This document shows positions 16,379 to 23,778 of a stretch of 37,807 bases of DNA, piece by piece. The notes under the pieces were generated by a model. It was given only the letters and a program-made list of their open reading frames with translations. It did not search any database and was not told the origin of the DNA. Position numbers and translations under genes: made by a program. Origin of the DNA: Chloroflexota bacterium (GTDB lineage: Bacteria > Chloroflexota > Anaerolineae > UBA4142); contig JACRMI010000059.1 of assembly GCA_016215025.1 (NCBI GenBank), positions 1 to 37,807 on the forward strand, read 5' to 3'. Positions within the stretch are counted from its first letter, which is position 1, and each line of letters starts with the position of its first letter.

Positions 16379-17212
16379 ATGGATTTAGCTCAACTCACCA
16401 AGCAGTACGACTTTACGGGCAAGACGGTGGCCATCACCGGCGGCGCGGGAATTCTCGGTGGCGAGATGGCGTGCGCGCTCGTCGGATGCAACGCCAACGT
16501 CGCCATCCTCGACCGCGATCCCAAACTCGCCGAGCGATTCATTCATCGAATTCCGACAAGCTGCGGACGTGCCAGCGTCATCTACACCGACGTGCTCAAT
16601 GTCGAAACGCTCAAGCAAACGGCGGACACAGTGCTCAAGGAATTTGGCAAGCTCGATTGTCTCATCAACGCGGCAGGCGGCAACAAACCGCAAGCAACCA
16701 CGAGCAAGGAGCTTTCGTTTTTCGATTTGCCCATCGACGCGCTGCGCTTTGTGTTCGACTTGAACATCGTTGGCACGATTTTGCCTTCCCAAGTATTTGG
16801 CAAGCTCATGGCAGATCAACGCGAAGGCATCATTTTGAATGTCTCGTCGATGAACGCATTCCGTCCGTTGACACGCGTTCCGGCGTACTCGGCAGCCAAA
16901 GCAGGCGTGAGCAATTTCACGCAATGGCTCGCCGTTCACATGGCGCAAGAATATTCACCGAACATTCGCGTCAATGCGATTGCGCCCGGCTTTTTCTTGA
17001 CCGATCAAAATCGATTCTTGCTTACGCAAAATGAAGCAGGCGAACTGACCGAACGCGGACAAGCGATCATTACTCATACGCCGATGGCGCGCTTTGGCAC
17101 ACCCGAAGATTTGCTCGGCGCGGTGCTGTGGCTCTTGTCACCTGCATCGGGGTTTGTCTCCGGCGCGGTCATTCCCATCGACGGCGGATTCTCGGCGTTT
17201 AGTGGTGTATAA
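16379..17212 (+). CDS. SDR oxidoreductase resembling D-fructuronate reductase (D-mannonate oxidoreductase, YjmF/UxuB type)
   Basis: A 277-residue classical short-chain dehydrogenase. The nucleotide motif is T-G-G-A-G-I-L-G-G (20-28), followed by N-A-A-G-G and the catalytic Ser about 156, Tyr170 and Lys174 (Y-S-A-A-K). The T-G-G-A-G-I-L-G-G-x-M start is characteristic of the Bacillus YjmF group, which reduces D-fructuronate to D-mannonate. This would fit directly after uronate isomerase in the pathway. GGAG precedes the ATG by nine bases. Without mannonate dehydratase (UxuA) in the window, the next step must be encoded elsewhere. Another keto-sugar acid is an alternative substrate. Confidence 0.85.
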   Translation: MDLAQLTKQYDFTGKTVAITGGAGILGGEMACALVGCNANVAILDRDPKLAERFIHRIPTSCGRASVIYTDVLNVETLKQTADTVLKEFGKLDCLINAAGGNKPQATTSKELSFFDLPIDALRFVFDLNIVGTILPSQVFGKLMADQREGIILNVSSMNAFRPLTRVPAYSAAKAGVSNFTQWLAVHMAQEYSPNIRVNAIAPGFFLTDQNRFLLTQNEAGELTERGQAIITHTPMARFGTPEDLLGAVLWLLSPASGFVSGAVIPIDGGFSAFSGV

Positions 17213-17289
17213 ATAGCAAATAGCAGATAGCAGATGGCGAATGGTTTTCTATATGCTATGCGCCATCTACCATCAGCGAGGATTGTTAG
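17213..17289. repeat. Short repeat of ATAGCAGAT units between the SDR and larA-like genes
   Basis: Tandem AAATAGCAAATAGCAGATAG is followed by AGATGGCG (17232-17239), which pairs with CGCCATCT about 20 bases later. It makes one hairpin in the operon. No gene is present. Confidence 0.55.
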
Positions 17290-18543
17290 ATGATTGGTAA
17301 AGGTTCAACTCAAACAACAATAACTGAAAACGATGCGCGACAATTGCTCGCGCAAGGATTTGATTCAACGCCGATTGACGGCCAGCGCGTGCTCATCATC
17401 ATTCCCGATAGCACTCGTACCGCGCCGATCCCATTGATGTTTCGCTTGATCAACGAATTGATCGGCAAGCGCGTCGCGCAACTCGATTTTCTCATTGCGC
17501 TCGGCACACATCAACCGATGTCGGACGAAGAGATCGCCAGACTCGTCGGCGTGACGATGATGGACCGCGCGGCGAAATATCCGCAAGTGCGCGTCTTTAA
17601 CCACGCCTGGGATCGCGCCGATGCGCTAGAAACCATCGGCACGATTTCGCGCGCGGAATTGGAAAAACTGACGAACGGTTTGCTCGCACAGGATGTGCCA
17701 ATTCGTTTGAACAAACTCGTCAACGACTATGATCATATTATAATTTGCGGTCCCGTGTTTCCCCACGAAGTCGTTGGATTTTCAGGCGGCGCGAAATATT
17801 TGTTCCCAGGTATCGCGGGCGCGGAGATCATCAACTTTACGCATTGGCTCGCCGCGCTGACGAGCAACCGCAAAACGATCGGCGTCAAAGAAACCGCCGT
17901 GCGCCGCGTCATTCATTGCGCCGCAGAATTCGTCAAGAAACCGATCACTTGCATTTCGATGGTCATGCAAGGACAAAACCTTCATGGGCTTTACGTCGGC
18001 TCGTACACTGAATCGTGGAGCGCGGCGGCGGATTTGTCGGCGCAGTTGAATATCGTCTGGGTCGATAAACCGTACAAGCGCGTGCTCTCCATGCCCGCGC
18101 CAATGTACACCGAATTGTGGACAGCTGGCAAAGCGATGTACAAAACCGAGCCAGCGATTGCCGACGGCGGCGAGGTCATCATCTACGCACCGAATCTCAA
18201 AGAGATTTCCATCACGCATGGCACGCTGATCGAGCAAGTTGGCTATCACGTCTTGGAATATTTCACCAAGCAAGAGAAACGCTTCAAGGATATTCCCGGC
18301 ACGATCAAAGCGCACAGCACGCACGTCAAAGGCGATGGCACGTACGACGCCACGAGCAAGATCGAAACCCCGCGCATTCAGGTGACATTGGCGACGAGCA
18401 TCCCCGAAGAGGTTTGCAAACGCATCAACCAAGGTTACGCCGATTATCGCACGATCAATCCTCAAGAATGGGAGGGTCGTGAATCGGAAGGAATTCTCGT
18501 TGTGCATCACGCCGGCGAAATGCTGTATCGAGTAAAAAACTGA
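17290..18543 (+). CDS. LarA-family nickel-pincer racemase/epimerase
   Basis: A 417-residue member of the lactate racemase (LarA, DUF2088) family. Comparison with L. plantarum LarA from memory places every key residue: Asp40 and Arg43 in P-D-S-T-R, His74 in G-T-H-Q, His159 in P-H-E-V-V-G, Lys169 in G-G-A-K (the residue that carries the pincer cofactor) and His185 in N-F-T-H-W (nickel ligand). The last three keep the same spacing as His174, Lys184 and His200 of LarA. The enzyme should thus hold the nickel-pincer cofactor and invert an alpha-hydroxy acid. LarB, LarC and LarE needed for the cofactor are not in the window. Its place between the reductase and uronate isomerase suggests a sugar-acid substrate, such as an aldonate or uronate epimerisation, rather than lactate. 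GAGG lies upstream of the ATG. Confidence 0.88.
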   Translation: MIGKGSTQTTITENDARQLLAQGFDSTPIDGQRVLIIIPDSTRTAPIPLMFRLINELIGKRVAQLDFLIALGTHQPMSDEEIARLVGVTMMDRAAKYPQVRVFNHAWDRADALETIGTISRAELEKLTNGLLAQDVPIRLNKLVNDYDHIIICGPVFPHEVVGFSGGAKYLFPGIAGAEIINFTHWLAALTSNRKTIGVKETAVRRVIHCAAEFVKKPITCISMVMQGQNLHGLYVGSYTESWSAAADLSAQLNIVWVDKPYKRVLSMPAPMYTELWTAGKAMYKTEPAIADGGEVIIYAPNLKEISITHGTLIEQVGYHVLEYFTKQEKRFKDIPGTIKAHSTHVKGDGTYDATSKIETPRIQVTLATSIPEEVCKRINQGYADYRTINPQEWEGRESEGILVVHHAGEMLYRVKN

Positions 18544-18650
18544 CCGCTGATCCTTCGACTCCCTCTTCAACTTGCGTCGTTCGCTCAGAGTCCCATCACA
18601 CGCAGCATGACATGGCGGTCTGCCGTCTGCGGTCTAACACTGGAGGAATC
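18544..18650. repeat. Gap with a fragment of the CTTCGACTCC/TTCGCTCAG repeat and GTCTGCCGTCTGCGGTC units
   Basis: CTTCGACTCC and GTTCGCTCAGAGTC lie at about 18555-18593. They are the reverse complement of the repeat found inside the dehydratase-like gene at 34950-34997. A direct GTCTGCCGTCTGCGGTC follows. GGAGG at 18640-18644 belongs to uxaC. Confidence 0.5.
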
Positions 18651-20063
18651 ATGGAAATCACATTGCCCGATGATCGTTACCTTGGACCCGACCCAAAACA
18701 AAAAGACATTGCGATGCAGTTGTACGTCGGCGTCAAGAATCTGCCGCTCGTCTGCCCGCACGGTCACGTCGATCCACGCCTATTCTCCGATCCGAATTAT
18801 TCCTTTGGCTCACCTGCCGATTTGTTCATCATCCCCGATCATTACGTTTTCCGAATGCTCTACTCGCAAGGCATCCCGCTGGAAAGACTGGGGGTGCCGC
18901 GCGCCGATGGCGGAGAAGTCGAGCGCGATCATCGAAAAATTTGGCAACTCTTCGCCGATAATTTTTATCTCTTTCGCGGCACACCGACCGGCGTGTGGCT
19001 CGCGTACGAGTTGCGCGTGCTGTTCGGCATCACACAAAAACTTACGAGCGAAACCGCGCAATCGATTTACGATCAGGTCGCGGAAAAACTGACCCAGCCC
19101 AAATTTCGTCCACGCAAGATGTTTGAAAGTTTCAACATCGAAGTATTGACCACGACGGATGCCGCCACCGATTTGCTGGATCATCACAAAGCAATTCACG
19201 CGTCGGGCTGGACAGGAAAAATCTTCCCGACATTCCGTCCCGATGGTGTCGTAAATATCGACGCACCGAATTGGCGCAAGAACATCGATGACCTCAGCGC
19301 CGCTAGTGGAATCACAATCTCCAATTACAAATCTCTCATTTCCGCGCTTGAAAATCGGCGAGCGTACTTTAAGAAAATGGGCGCAACGGCGACCGATCAT
19401 GCCGCACTTGTCCCGCACACCGCAGAATTGTCGGAAGCGGAAGCCGATGCAATCCTCCAGCGCGCCTTGCGCAACCAGTCAAATGCGAATGATGCGGCGC
19501 GATTCACCGCTCACATGCTGATGGAAATGGCGCGCATGAGCAGCGACGATGGCTTGGTGATGCAATTGCATCCTGGGTCGTTTCGCAATCACAACGACAT
19601 CATTTTCCAAAAGTTCGGCGCGGACAAGGGTTGCGATATTCCAACGGCGACCGAATACACGCACAATTTGCGCCCCCTGCTCAACAAGTACGGCAACGAT
19701 CCGCGCTATACGCTCATCTTGTTCACGCTCGACGAAACCACGTTCGGTCGTGAACTGGCGACGCTGGCGGGACATTATCCTTCCGTGAAACTTGGACCAC
19801 CTTGGTGGTTCTTCGACAGCTTGAATGGCATGGCGCATTATTTCGATCAAGTGATGGAGACGGCGGGGATCTACAACACGGCTGGCTTTAACGACGACAC
19901 GCGCGCGTTTCCATCGATTCCGGCGCGGCATGATGTGTGGCGACGCGCGAGCGTCAACTGGCTCGCCAACCTCGTCGTGCGCGGCATCGTCGATCTGAAC
20001 GATGCGGAGGACATGGCTCACGCGCTGGCGTACGATCTGGTGAAGAAAGCATACAAGCTGTAG
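18651..20063 (+). CDS. uxaC: Uronate isomerase (glucuronate/galacturonate isomerase)
   Basis: A 470-residue member of the amidohydrolase-fold uronate isomerases (PF02614). It interconverts D-glucuronate and D-fructuronate, or D-galacturonate and D-tagaturonate. The metal-binding H-x-H is seen in the early motif C-P-H-G-H-V-D-P. The late Y-T-L-I-L-F-T-L-D-E-T segment and the C-terminal catalytic region W-W-F-F-D-S and A-G-I-Y-N-T-A-G-F-N-D-D-T-R-A fit the family well. I take ATG 18651 because GGAGG lies six bases before it. The extension to 18612 reads repeat sequence. It is the last gene before a strong terminator and the surest functional anchor of the operon. Confidence 0.95.
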   Translation: MEITLPDDRYLGPDPKQKDIAMQLYVGVKNLPLVCPHGHVDPRLFSDPNYSFGSPADLFIIPDHYVFRMLYSQGIPLERLGVPRADGGEVERDHRKIWQLFADNFYLFRGTPTGVWLAYELRVLFGITQKLTSETAQSIYDQVAEKLTQPKFRPRKMFESFNIEVLTTTDAATDLLDHHKAIHASGWTGKIFPTFRPDGVVNIDAPNWRKNIDDLSAASGITISNYKSLISALENRRAYFKKMGATATDHAALVPHTAELSEAEADAILQRALRNQSNANDAARFTAHMLMEMARMSSDDGLVMQLHPGSFRNHNDIIFQKFGADKGCDIPTATEYTHNLRPLLNKYGNDPRYTLILFTLDETTFGRELATLAGHYPSVKLGPPWWFFDSLNGMAHYFDQVMETAGIYNTAGFNDDTRAFPSIPARHDVWRRASVNWLANLVVRGIVDLNDAEDMAHALAYDLVKKAYKL

Positions 20064-20065
20064 AC

Positions 20066-20105
20066 AAAAAGTGCGACGCACCTCCAAAGGTGCGTCGCAC
20101 TTTTT
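20066..20105. terminator. Bidirectional intrinsic terminator between uxaC and the caspase gene
   Basis: AAAAAGTGCGACGCACCT (20066-20083), a 4-base loop, and its exact inverted copy ending in TTTTT (20105). The 18-bp stem with A- and U-runs on both sides suits the two convergent genes. The core belongs to the GTGCGACGCACC family. Confidence 0.93.
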
Positions 20106-20127
20106 ATATCGGACAGCTATTGCAGAA

Positions 20128-22299
20128 TCATGGCGCGCGTACTTCAAAGTTGGAAAACTCAAACACGCCTTCGTCGCCGGCGTTATAGAGACTGATCAGG
20201 ACACCCGGTTGTCCGCTGGCTATTTGGTTGTTTGTGGTTTGACTAACTAACCGATTGTTGATAAAGAAAGTGAAGCGAGGACCTTGTGCTAGAACAGTTA
20301 GATGATTCACTGCATTCGGGTGAATGGCATTGGTCTGAGTCCAATCAATGAGCGGCGTCCAACGTGAATCAGTCCAGAGACCCACAAAAAATCGTTGTGT
20401 GTCACTTTGAACTTGAAAATTGAATGCTTTGGTGTCAGATTCCTCGCGAAATACGAGACCATAGACCGCATCCTTGGGACCACTTACTTTTCGAGCTTGA
20501 ACGGTCACGTATGAATCCGATATGAAAGGAATTTGAGCGGGATACATTCGGAACCAATCGCGTTTCACTTTTGTTTGGATACGAAACACGCCACCACCGA
20601 TCCGTTCGTCCCAAGCCCCCCCACTATCGACATGCGGCTGCGTTGTTATGAGATTCCAATTGGCACTTGAATCGAACTTGTCTGAAAGAACTAGACGCCA
20701 GTTCGACGGTACGATGGATGTTGGTTGTACGGGTGGCGCTGTTGTTGAAGTCGCCGCTGACACAGATTGAGTGAGTACTGGTGTCGGCGTAGCCGGAGGT
20801 GTAAACGTGGCAAGCGCAACTGGGACACGTGTAGGCGTAATTGTGAGGACGCTAGTCGCACCAGAGCGAATTACTTGTGTCGGAGCAATAGGTGCCAGAG
20901 TCGGTGCAGTGACAGGAATCGGTTGGAGCGTACCTAGAAAGATTATAACTGAGGTAATACATATGCCACACACCAGTAAGGTTGAGACAACTACAATCAA
21001 ACCTAAATGTGATTTGGAGTTTCGGGATGGCGCTTGAGTTGTTGCATCGATTTTTGGCACTGAGGTTGGCGCGCCGAAAACTCTTTGCGCTTGCTCCGCT
21101 TTCGCTTTTTCGAGGGCCAGGCGTTCTTGCTCCGCCTTTGCAATTCGATCTACCTCAGCTTTTTCTTTTGCGATGCGTTCTTGCTCTTCCTTCTCCTGTG
21201 CAATTCGAGCGATTTCAGCTTGTTCTCGCGCGATGCGTTTCTGTTCCATCTTCTCACGCGCCAATTGCTCTGGCGCAATGCTTGCTTGACGCTCACCTGC
21301 ACTCAATTCTGGCTTTGGTTTTATTCGCGCTTCGTACTCTGCAATGGCTTCACTCGCCGCATTTGCAACACGGCGACTGTCATCTTCCGCGAGTTGCTTC
21401 AACGCATCATATGCCGCGAGCACAAGCTCGGACTGACTCCCATGCAAATAACGCACCAGTTCACGGGCTGCGCCTTCGCGCATACCAGAGAGTGGACTGT
21501 TAATCGCTTCGCGCAATTCAATTGGCAACTCGACCTTTTTTAGTTTCGGTTTTGGATTCCTCGCAATGATAATATCGCCTTGTTGCTTGTACGACCATTT
21601 GCCCGGCGTTTGCTTCGGCGTCATTTTTACAACTTGCCCGTACACATAATCGTACAGATTATCAAGCGAAATCTGGCCATCGGCGTCTGAATCGGCTTCA
21701 CCCGTTCGCAGCCCTTCGATCAAATAATGCGTGAACAATGAGTTTTCGGCTTTGCCGATGACCTGGTCACCTTCCCAGGCGTATTGCGTTGCATCAGTCG
21801 CCGTCAGCACTACACGTCCGTAACCCGTCCCCTCGAAGGAAGTACTCGTGCCGACACTCGCACCGACAACGCCCTTCGAACCGCGCGCAAATGCACCGCT
21901 GTGACAACAATCCAAAATCAATATCTGACGCCGCGAACGGCTGCGATCCATTTCGCTAGTAATGTACACCGCAGGAATAGCTGTGCCACTGACTAGGTCA
22001 CGTTCGGTATCTTTAGCGGCAAGAAATAATTCGCCCCGATCGTCGAGCACGCCATGCCCAGAAAAATACAGGACCAGCAAATCGTCTGACATTCTCTGAG
22101 AAAAAAAGTGTGCGATAGCACGACGAATGGTGGCAGACAATTCATTAGCGAGCGTAATGACTTGATCAAATCCACCAATCTGCACGTCGCGTAATAACGC
22201 CGAGAGAGCATCCACGTCCGCCGATGGCGCTTTGAGACGCGTGAGATTCGGGTCATGATATTCACTATTGCCGATGATCAGGGCATATTTTCCAGCCAT
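20128..22299 (-). CDS. Membrane-anchored caspase-like protease (peptidase C14) with coiled coil and C-terminal jelly-roll domain
   Basis: A 723-residue protein. The caspase domain (1-245) has the catalytic His82 in Y-F-S-G-H-G and Cys132 in L-I-L-D-C-C-H-S-G. A calcium-loop-like D-S-D-A-D-G-Q-I is at 203-210, as often seen in bacterial C14 proteins. A small helical, HEAT-like stretch follows (260-325). A charged coiled coil rich in I-A-K/R-E repeats spans 340-405. One membrane helix is at 431-456, then a Thr/Pro-rich linker, and the last 180 residues form a lectin/LamG or DUF1080-like beta domain. So the protease is cytoplasmic and the beta domain outside. The neighbour EACC1-like gene upstream marks it as an effector of a conflict or programmed-death system. 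GGA precedes ATG 22299. Targets are unknown. Confidence 0.9.
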   Translation of the reverse strand: MAGKYALIIGNSEYHDPNLTRLKAPSADVDALSALLRDVQIGGFDQVITLANELSATIRRAIAHFFSQRMSDDLLVLYFSGHGVLDDRGELFLAAKDTERDLVSGTAIPAVYITSEMDRSRSRRQILILDCCHSGAFARGSKGVVGASVGTSTSFEGTGYGRVVLTATDATQYAWEGDQVIGKAENSLFTHYLIEGLRTGEADSDADGQISLDNLYDYVYGQVVKMTPKQTPGKWSYKQQGDIIIARNPKPKLKKVELPIELREAINSPLSGMREGAARELVRYLHGSQSELVLAAYDALKQLAEDDSRRVANAASEAIAEYEARIKPKPELSAGERQASIAPEQLAREKMEQKRIAREQAEIARIAQEKEEQERIAKEKAEVDRIAKAEQERLALEKAKAEQAQRVFGAPTSVPKIDATTQAPSRNSKSHLGLIVVVSTLLVCGICITSVIIFLGTLQPIPVTAPTLAPIAPTQVIRSGATSVLTITPTRVPVALATFTPPATPTPVLTQSVSAATSTTAPPVQPTSIVPSNWRLVLSDKFDSSANWNLITTQPHVDSGGAWDERIGGGVFRIQTKVKRDWFRMYPAQIPFISDSYVTVQARKVSGPKDAVYGLVFREESDTKAFNFQVQSDTQRFFVGLWTDSRWTPLIDWTQTNAIHPNAVNHLTVLAQGPRFTFFINNRLVSQTTNNQIASGQPGVLISLYNAGDEGVFEFSNFEVRAP

Positions 22300-22316
22300 C
22301 GTATTTCCAATCTATG

Positions 22317-22361
22317 GAAAACAAAAACTGCCAGCATCATTCGATGGACGCGAGCAGTTTT
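22317..22361 (-). terminator. Terminator-like hairpin between the EACC1-like and caspase genes
   Basis: On the minus strand AAAACTGC (22361-22354) pairs with GCAGTTTT (22331-22324) and is followed by TGTTTTCC. The stem is short and the loop 22 bases, so it may be a leaky terminator that lowers caspase output relative to the small protein. Confidence 0.45.
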
Positions 22362-22368
22362 CACGATC

Positions 22369-22776
22369 TTATTTTTTTGTTTCTAACGCACTCGTCAGCG
22401 TTTCGACAAGGTCTTTCAATTCGGCTTGTGAGGTTGCTTGGGGCGAATACTCAACCTCAACCGAGCGGTCGCCGACCTGCGTCTTGATCTTGACTTTGCG
22501 GCTTTCGCCCCGCAGCGCCCACGATTGAAGGAATTCCATTAACTTGGGCACAAGGGTTGGTAGAATTGTGATTGCCAGTGAGCCAAACGTGATTACTTCA
22601 GCCGATTTTGCGCCCGCGACCACCACGTCACTTTTCGCTAGCTCGACCGACCCGACATTCAGGTCTTGAAGTTCATCACGCAATTGGCGCGCCGCGCGGT
22701 CAAGCTCATCGGAATCTGCGTTTTGACCCAAGTCGACAACCAATGTCAAATCGGCAGACTCTGTTTTCCCTGTCAT
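22369..22776 (-). CDS. Effector-associated constant component 1 (EACC1)-like small protein
   Basis: About 135 residues, starting M-T-G-K-T-E-S-A-D-L-T-L-V-V. A beta strand is followed by a helix with E-L-D-R-A-A-R-Q-L-R, then V-E-L-A, a hydrophobic helix containing L-A-I-T-I-L-P-T-L-V-P-K-L-M-E-F-L, and a final strand-helix unit ending L-V-E-T-L. This order matches the EACC1 family described by the Aravind group as a fixed partner in multi-component bacterial conflict systems. There it sits beside proteases, including caspases and trypsins, and is thought to be an adaptor. The match is from memory of the family pattern, not a search. It is transcribed from its own strong promoter and precedes the caspase by 69 bases. 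The frame to 22824 has no ribosome site advantage. Confidence 0.75.
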   Translation of the reverse strand: MTGKTESADLTLVVDLGQNADSDELDRAARQLRDELQDLNVGSVELAKSDVVVAGAKSAEVITFGSLAITILPTLVPKLMEFLQSWALRGESRKVKIKTQVGDRSVEVEYSPQATSQAELKDLVETLTSALETKK

Positions 22777-22806
22777 AAGGATAACCCCCGTCCTGAGGAT
22801 GGCACA

Positions 22807-22834
22807 ATTGTATGCGAACCCCAAACGCTGTCAA
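22807..22834 (-). promoter_or_regulatory. Promoter of the EACC1-caspase operon
   Basis: On the minus strand TTGACA (22834-22829), 16 bases, TACAAT (22812-22807). Transcription would start near 22800, giving a leader of about 24 bases before ATG 22776. Confidence 0.8.
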
Positions 22835-22850
22835 GGGGTGTGGAAAAAGT

Positions 22851-22989
22851 CTGGTGATTACCCATAACTGTCATTTCGAGCGAAGCGAGAAATCTCCCTC
22901 CATGAAAGCAAGATTTCTCGTCGCAACGCCATCAAAGATGGCGCAAACGCTCCTCGAAATGACATAACCGGCTTTTAGGTAATCACCAG
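22851..22989. mobile_element. 139-bp MITE with 12-bp terminal inverted repeats and 7-bp target duplication
   Basis: The ends are CTGGTGATTACC (22851-22862) and its exact inverted copy (22978-22989). Directly outside, AAAAAGT occurs at 22844-22850 and again at 22990-22996, a perfect target-site duplication. Inside is a second inverted repeat: CTGTCATTTCGAGCG near 22868 against CGCTCCTCGAAATGACA near 22949, plus AGATTTCTCG. No ORF is present, so it must depend on a transposase elsewhere. It sits between the -35 boxes of two divergent promoters. Confidence 0.9.
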
Positions 22990-22999
22990 AAAAAGTCGA

Positions 23000-23028
23000 T
23001 TGCATAAGCGTTTAAACCGTGCTAGAAT
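23000..23028 (+). promoter_or_regulatory. Promoter of the superoxide dismutase gene
   Basis: TTGCAT (23000-23005), 17 bases, TAGAAT (23023-23028). The start of transcription would be near 23035, giving a leader of about 110 bases that contains two hairpins. Confidence 0.8.
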
Positions 23029-23050
23029 GTCGCCAGTTTCGGTGATGAAT

Positions 23051-23105
23051 TGCCGACCTAGTTTCTTGGATGATGGCGAGAAGCTTGGTCGGCATTTTAT
23101 TTTTG
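23051..23105 (+). promoter_or_regulatory. Attenuator-like hairpin in the sod leader
   Basis: TGCCGACC (23051-23058) pairs perfectly with GGTCGGCA (23087-23094), followed by TTTTATTTTTG. This looks like an intrinsic terminator lying between promoter and gene, though the 28-base loop is long. The loop may form an alternative fold. Confidence 0.5.
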
Positions 23106-23108
23106 TAA

Positions 23109-23127
23109 GGCAAGTTTCCAACTTGCC
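23109..23127. repeat. GGCAAGTT inverted repeat before sod
   Basis: GGCAAGTT / AACTTGCC with a 3-base loop. Two related copies lie upstream of cysK at 34251-34309. It ends eight bases before the AGGAGG ribosome site (23135-23140) and could affect access to it. Confidence 0.75.
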
Positions 23128-23145
23128 CTACCACAGGAGGAAAAC

Positions 23146-23724
23146 ATGGAACACAAGCTACCCGATCTGCCGTACACCAAAGACGCGCTCGCGCCGCACA
23201 TTTCGGCGGAGACACTCGAGTACCACTATGGCAAGCATCACGCCACGTACGTGACCAACCTCAACAAGTTGATTCCTGGGACGGAGTTTGAGAATCTCTC
23301 GCTGGAAGACATTATCAAAAAATCCAGCGGTGGCATTTTCAACAACGCCGCGCAAGTATGGAATCACACCTTCTACTGGAATTGTCTCGCGCCGAAAGCC
23401 GGCGGCGAACCCACCGGCGCGCTCGCCGAAGCGATCAACAAAACGTTTGGCTCGTTCGCCGCGTTCAAAGAAAAATTCAGCACGACCGCTGTCGGCACAT
23501 TTGGCTCGGGCTGGGCATGGCTCGTCAAGAATGCCGACGGTTCCATCGCGATTGAAAGCACGAGCAACGCTGCAAACCCAATGAGCGCTGGCAAAAAGCC
23601 ACTGCTCACCTGCGACGTTTGGGAACACGCATATTACATCGACTACCGCAACGCGCGCCCCAAATACGTCGAAGCGTTTTGGAATCTGGTGAACTGGAAT
23701 TTCGTCGCCAAGAATTTCGAGTAG
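23146..23724 (+). CDS. sodB: Superoxide dismutase, iron type
   Basis: A 192-residue Fe/Mn-family superoxide dismutase that removes superoxide in the cytoplasm. All four metal ligands are present: His27 (L-E-Y-H-Y-G-K-H-H), His74 (V-W-N-H-T-F-Y-W), Asp157 and His161 ([13 protein letters not shown]). Gln70 in N-N-A-A-Q-V-W-N-H lies at the position that marks iron enzymes; manganese enzymes usually have Gly there and a Gln further on. A strong AGGAGG lies before the ATG. The leader carries a terminator-like hairpin, hinting at attenuation. It is monocistronic, bounded by its own promoter and a palindromic terminator. Confidence 0.96.
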   Translation: MEHKLPDLPYTKDALAPHISAETLEYHYGKHHATYVTNLNKLIPGTEFENLSLEDIIKKSSGGIFNNAAQVWNHTFYWNCLAPKAGGEPTGALAEAINKTFGSFAAFKEKFSTTAVGTFGSGWAWLVKNADGSIAIESTSNAANPMSAGKKPLLTCDVWEHAYYIDYRNARPKYVEAFWNLVNWNFVAKNFE

Positions 23725-23730
23725 ATCGAT

Positions 23731-23778
23731 AAAAAATGCGACGCACCCGCTTCGCGAAGCGGGTGCGTCGCATTTTTT
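23731..23778. terminator. Perfect 48-bp palindromic bidirectional terminator
   Basis: The sequence starts AAAAAATGCGACGCACCCGC and is an exact palindrome through 23778, ending in TTTTTT. It serves sod on the plus strand and the membrane-protein gene on the minus strand, whose stop codon it touches. The core TGCGACGCACC is shared with 15257 and 20066. Confidence 0.95.
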
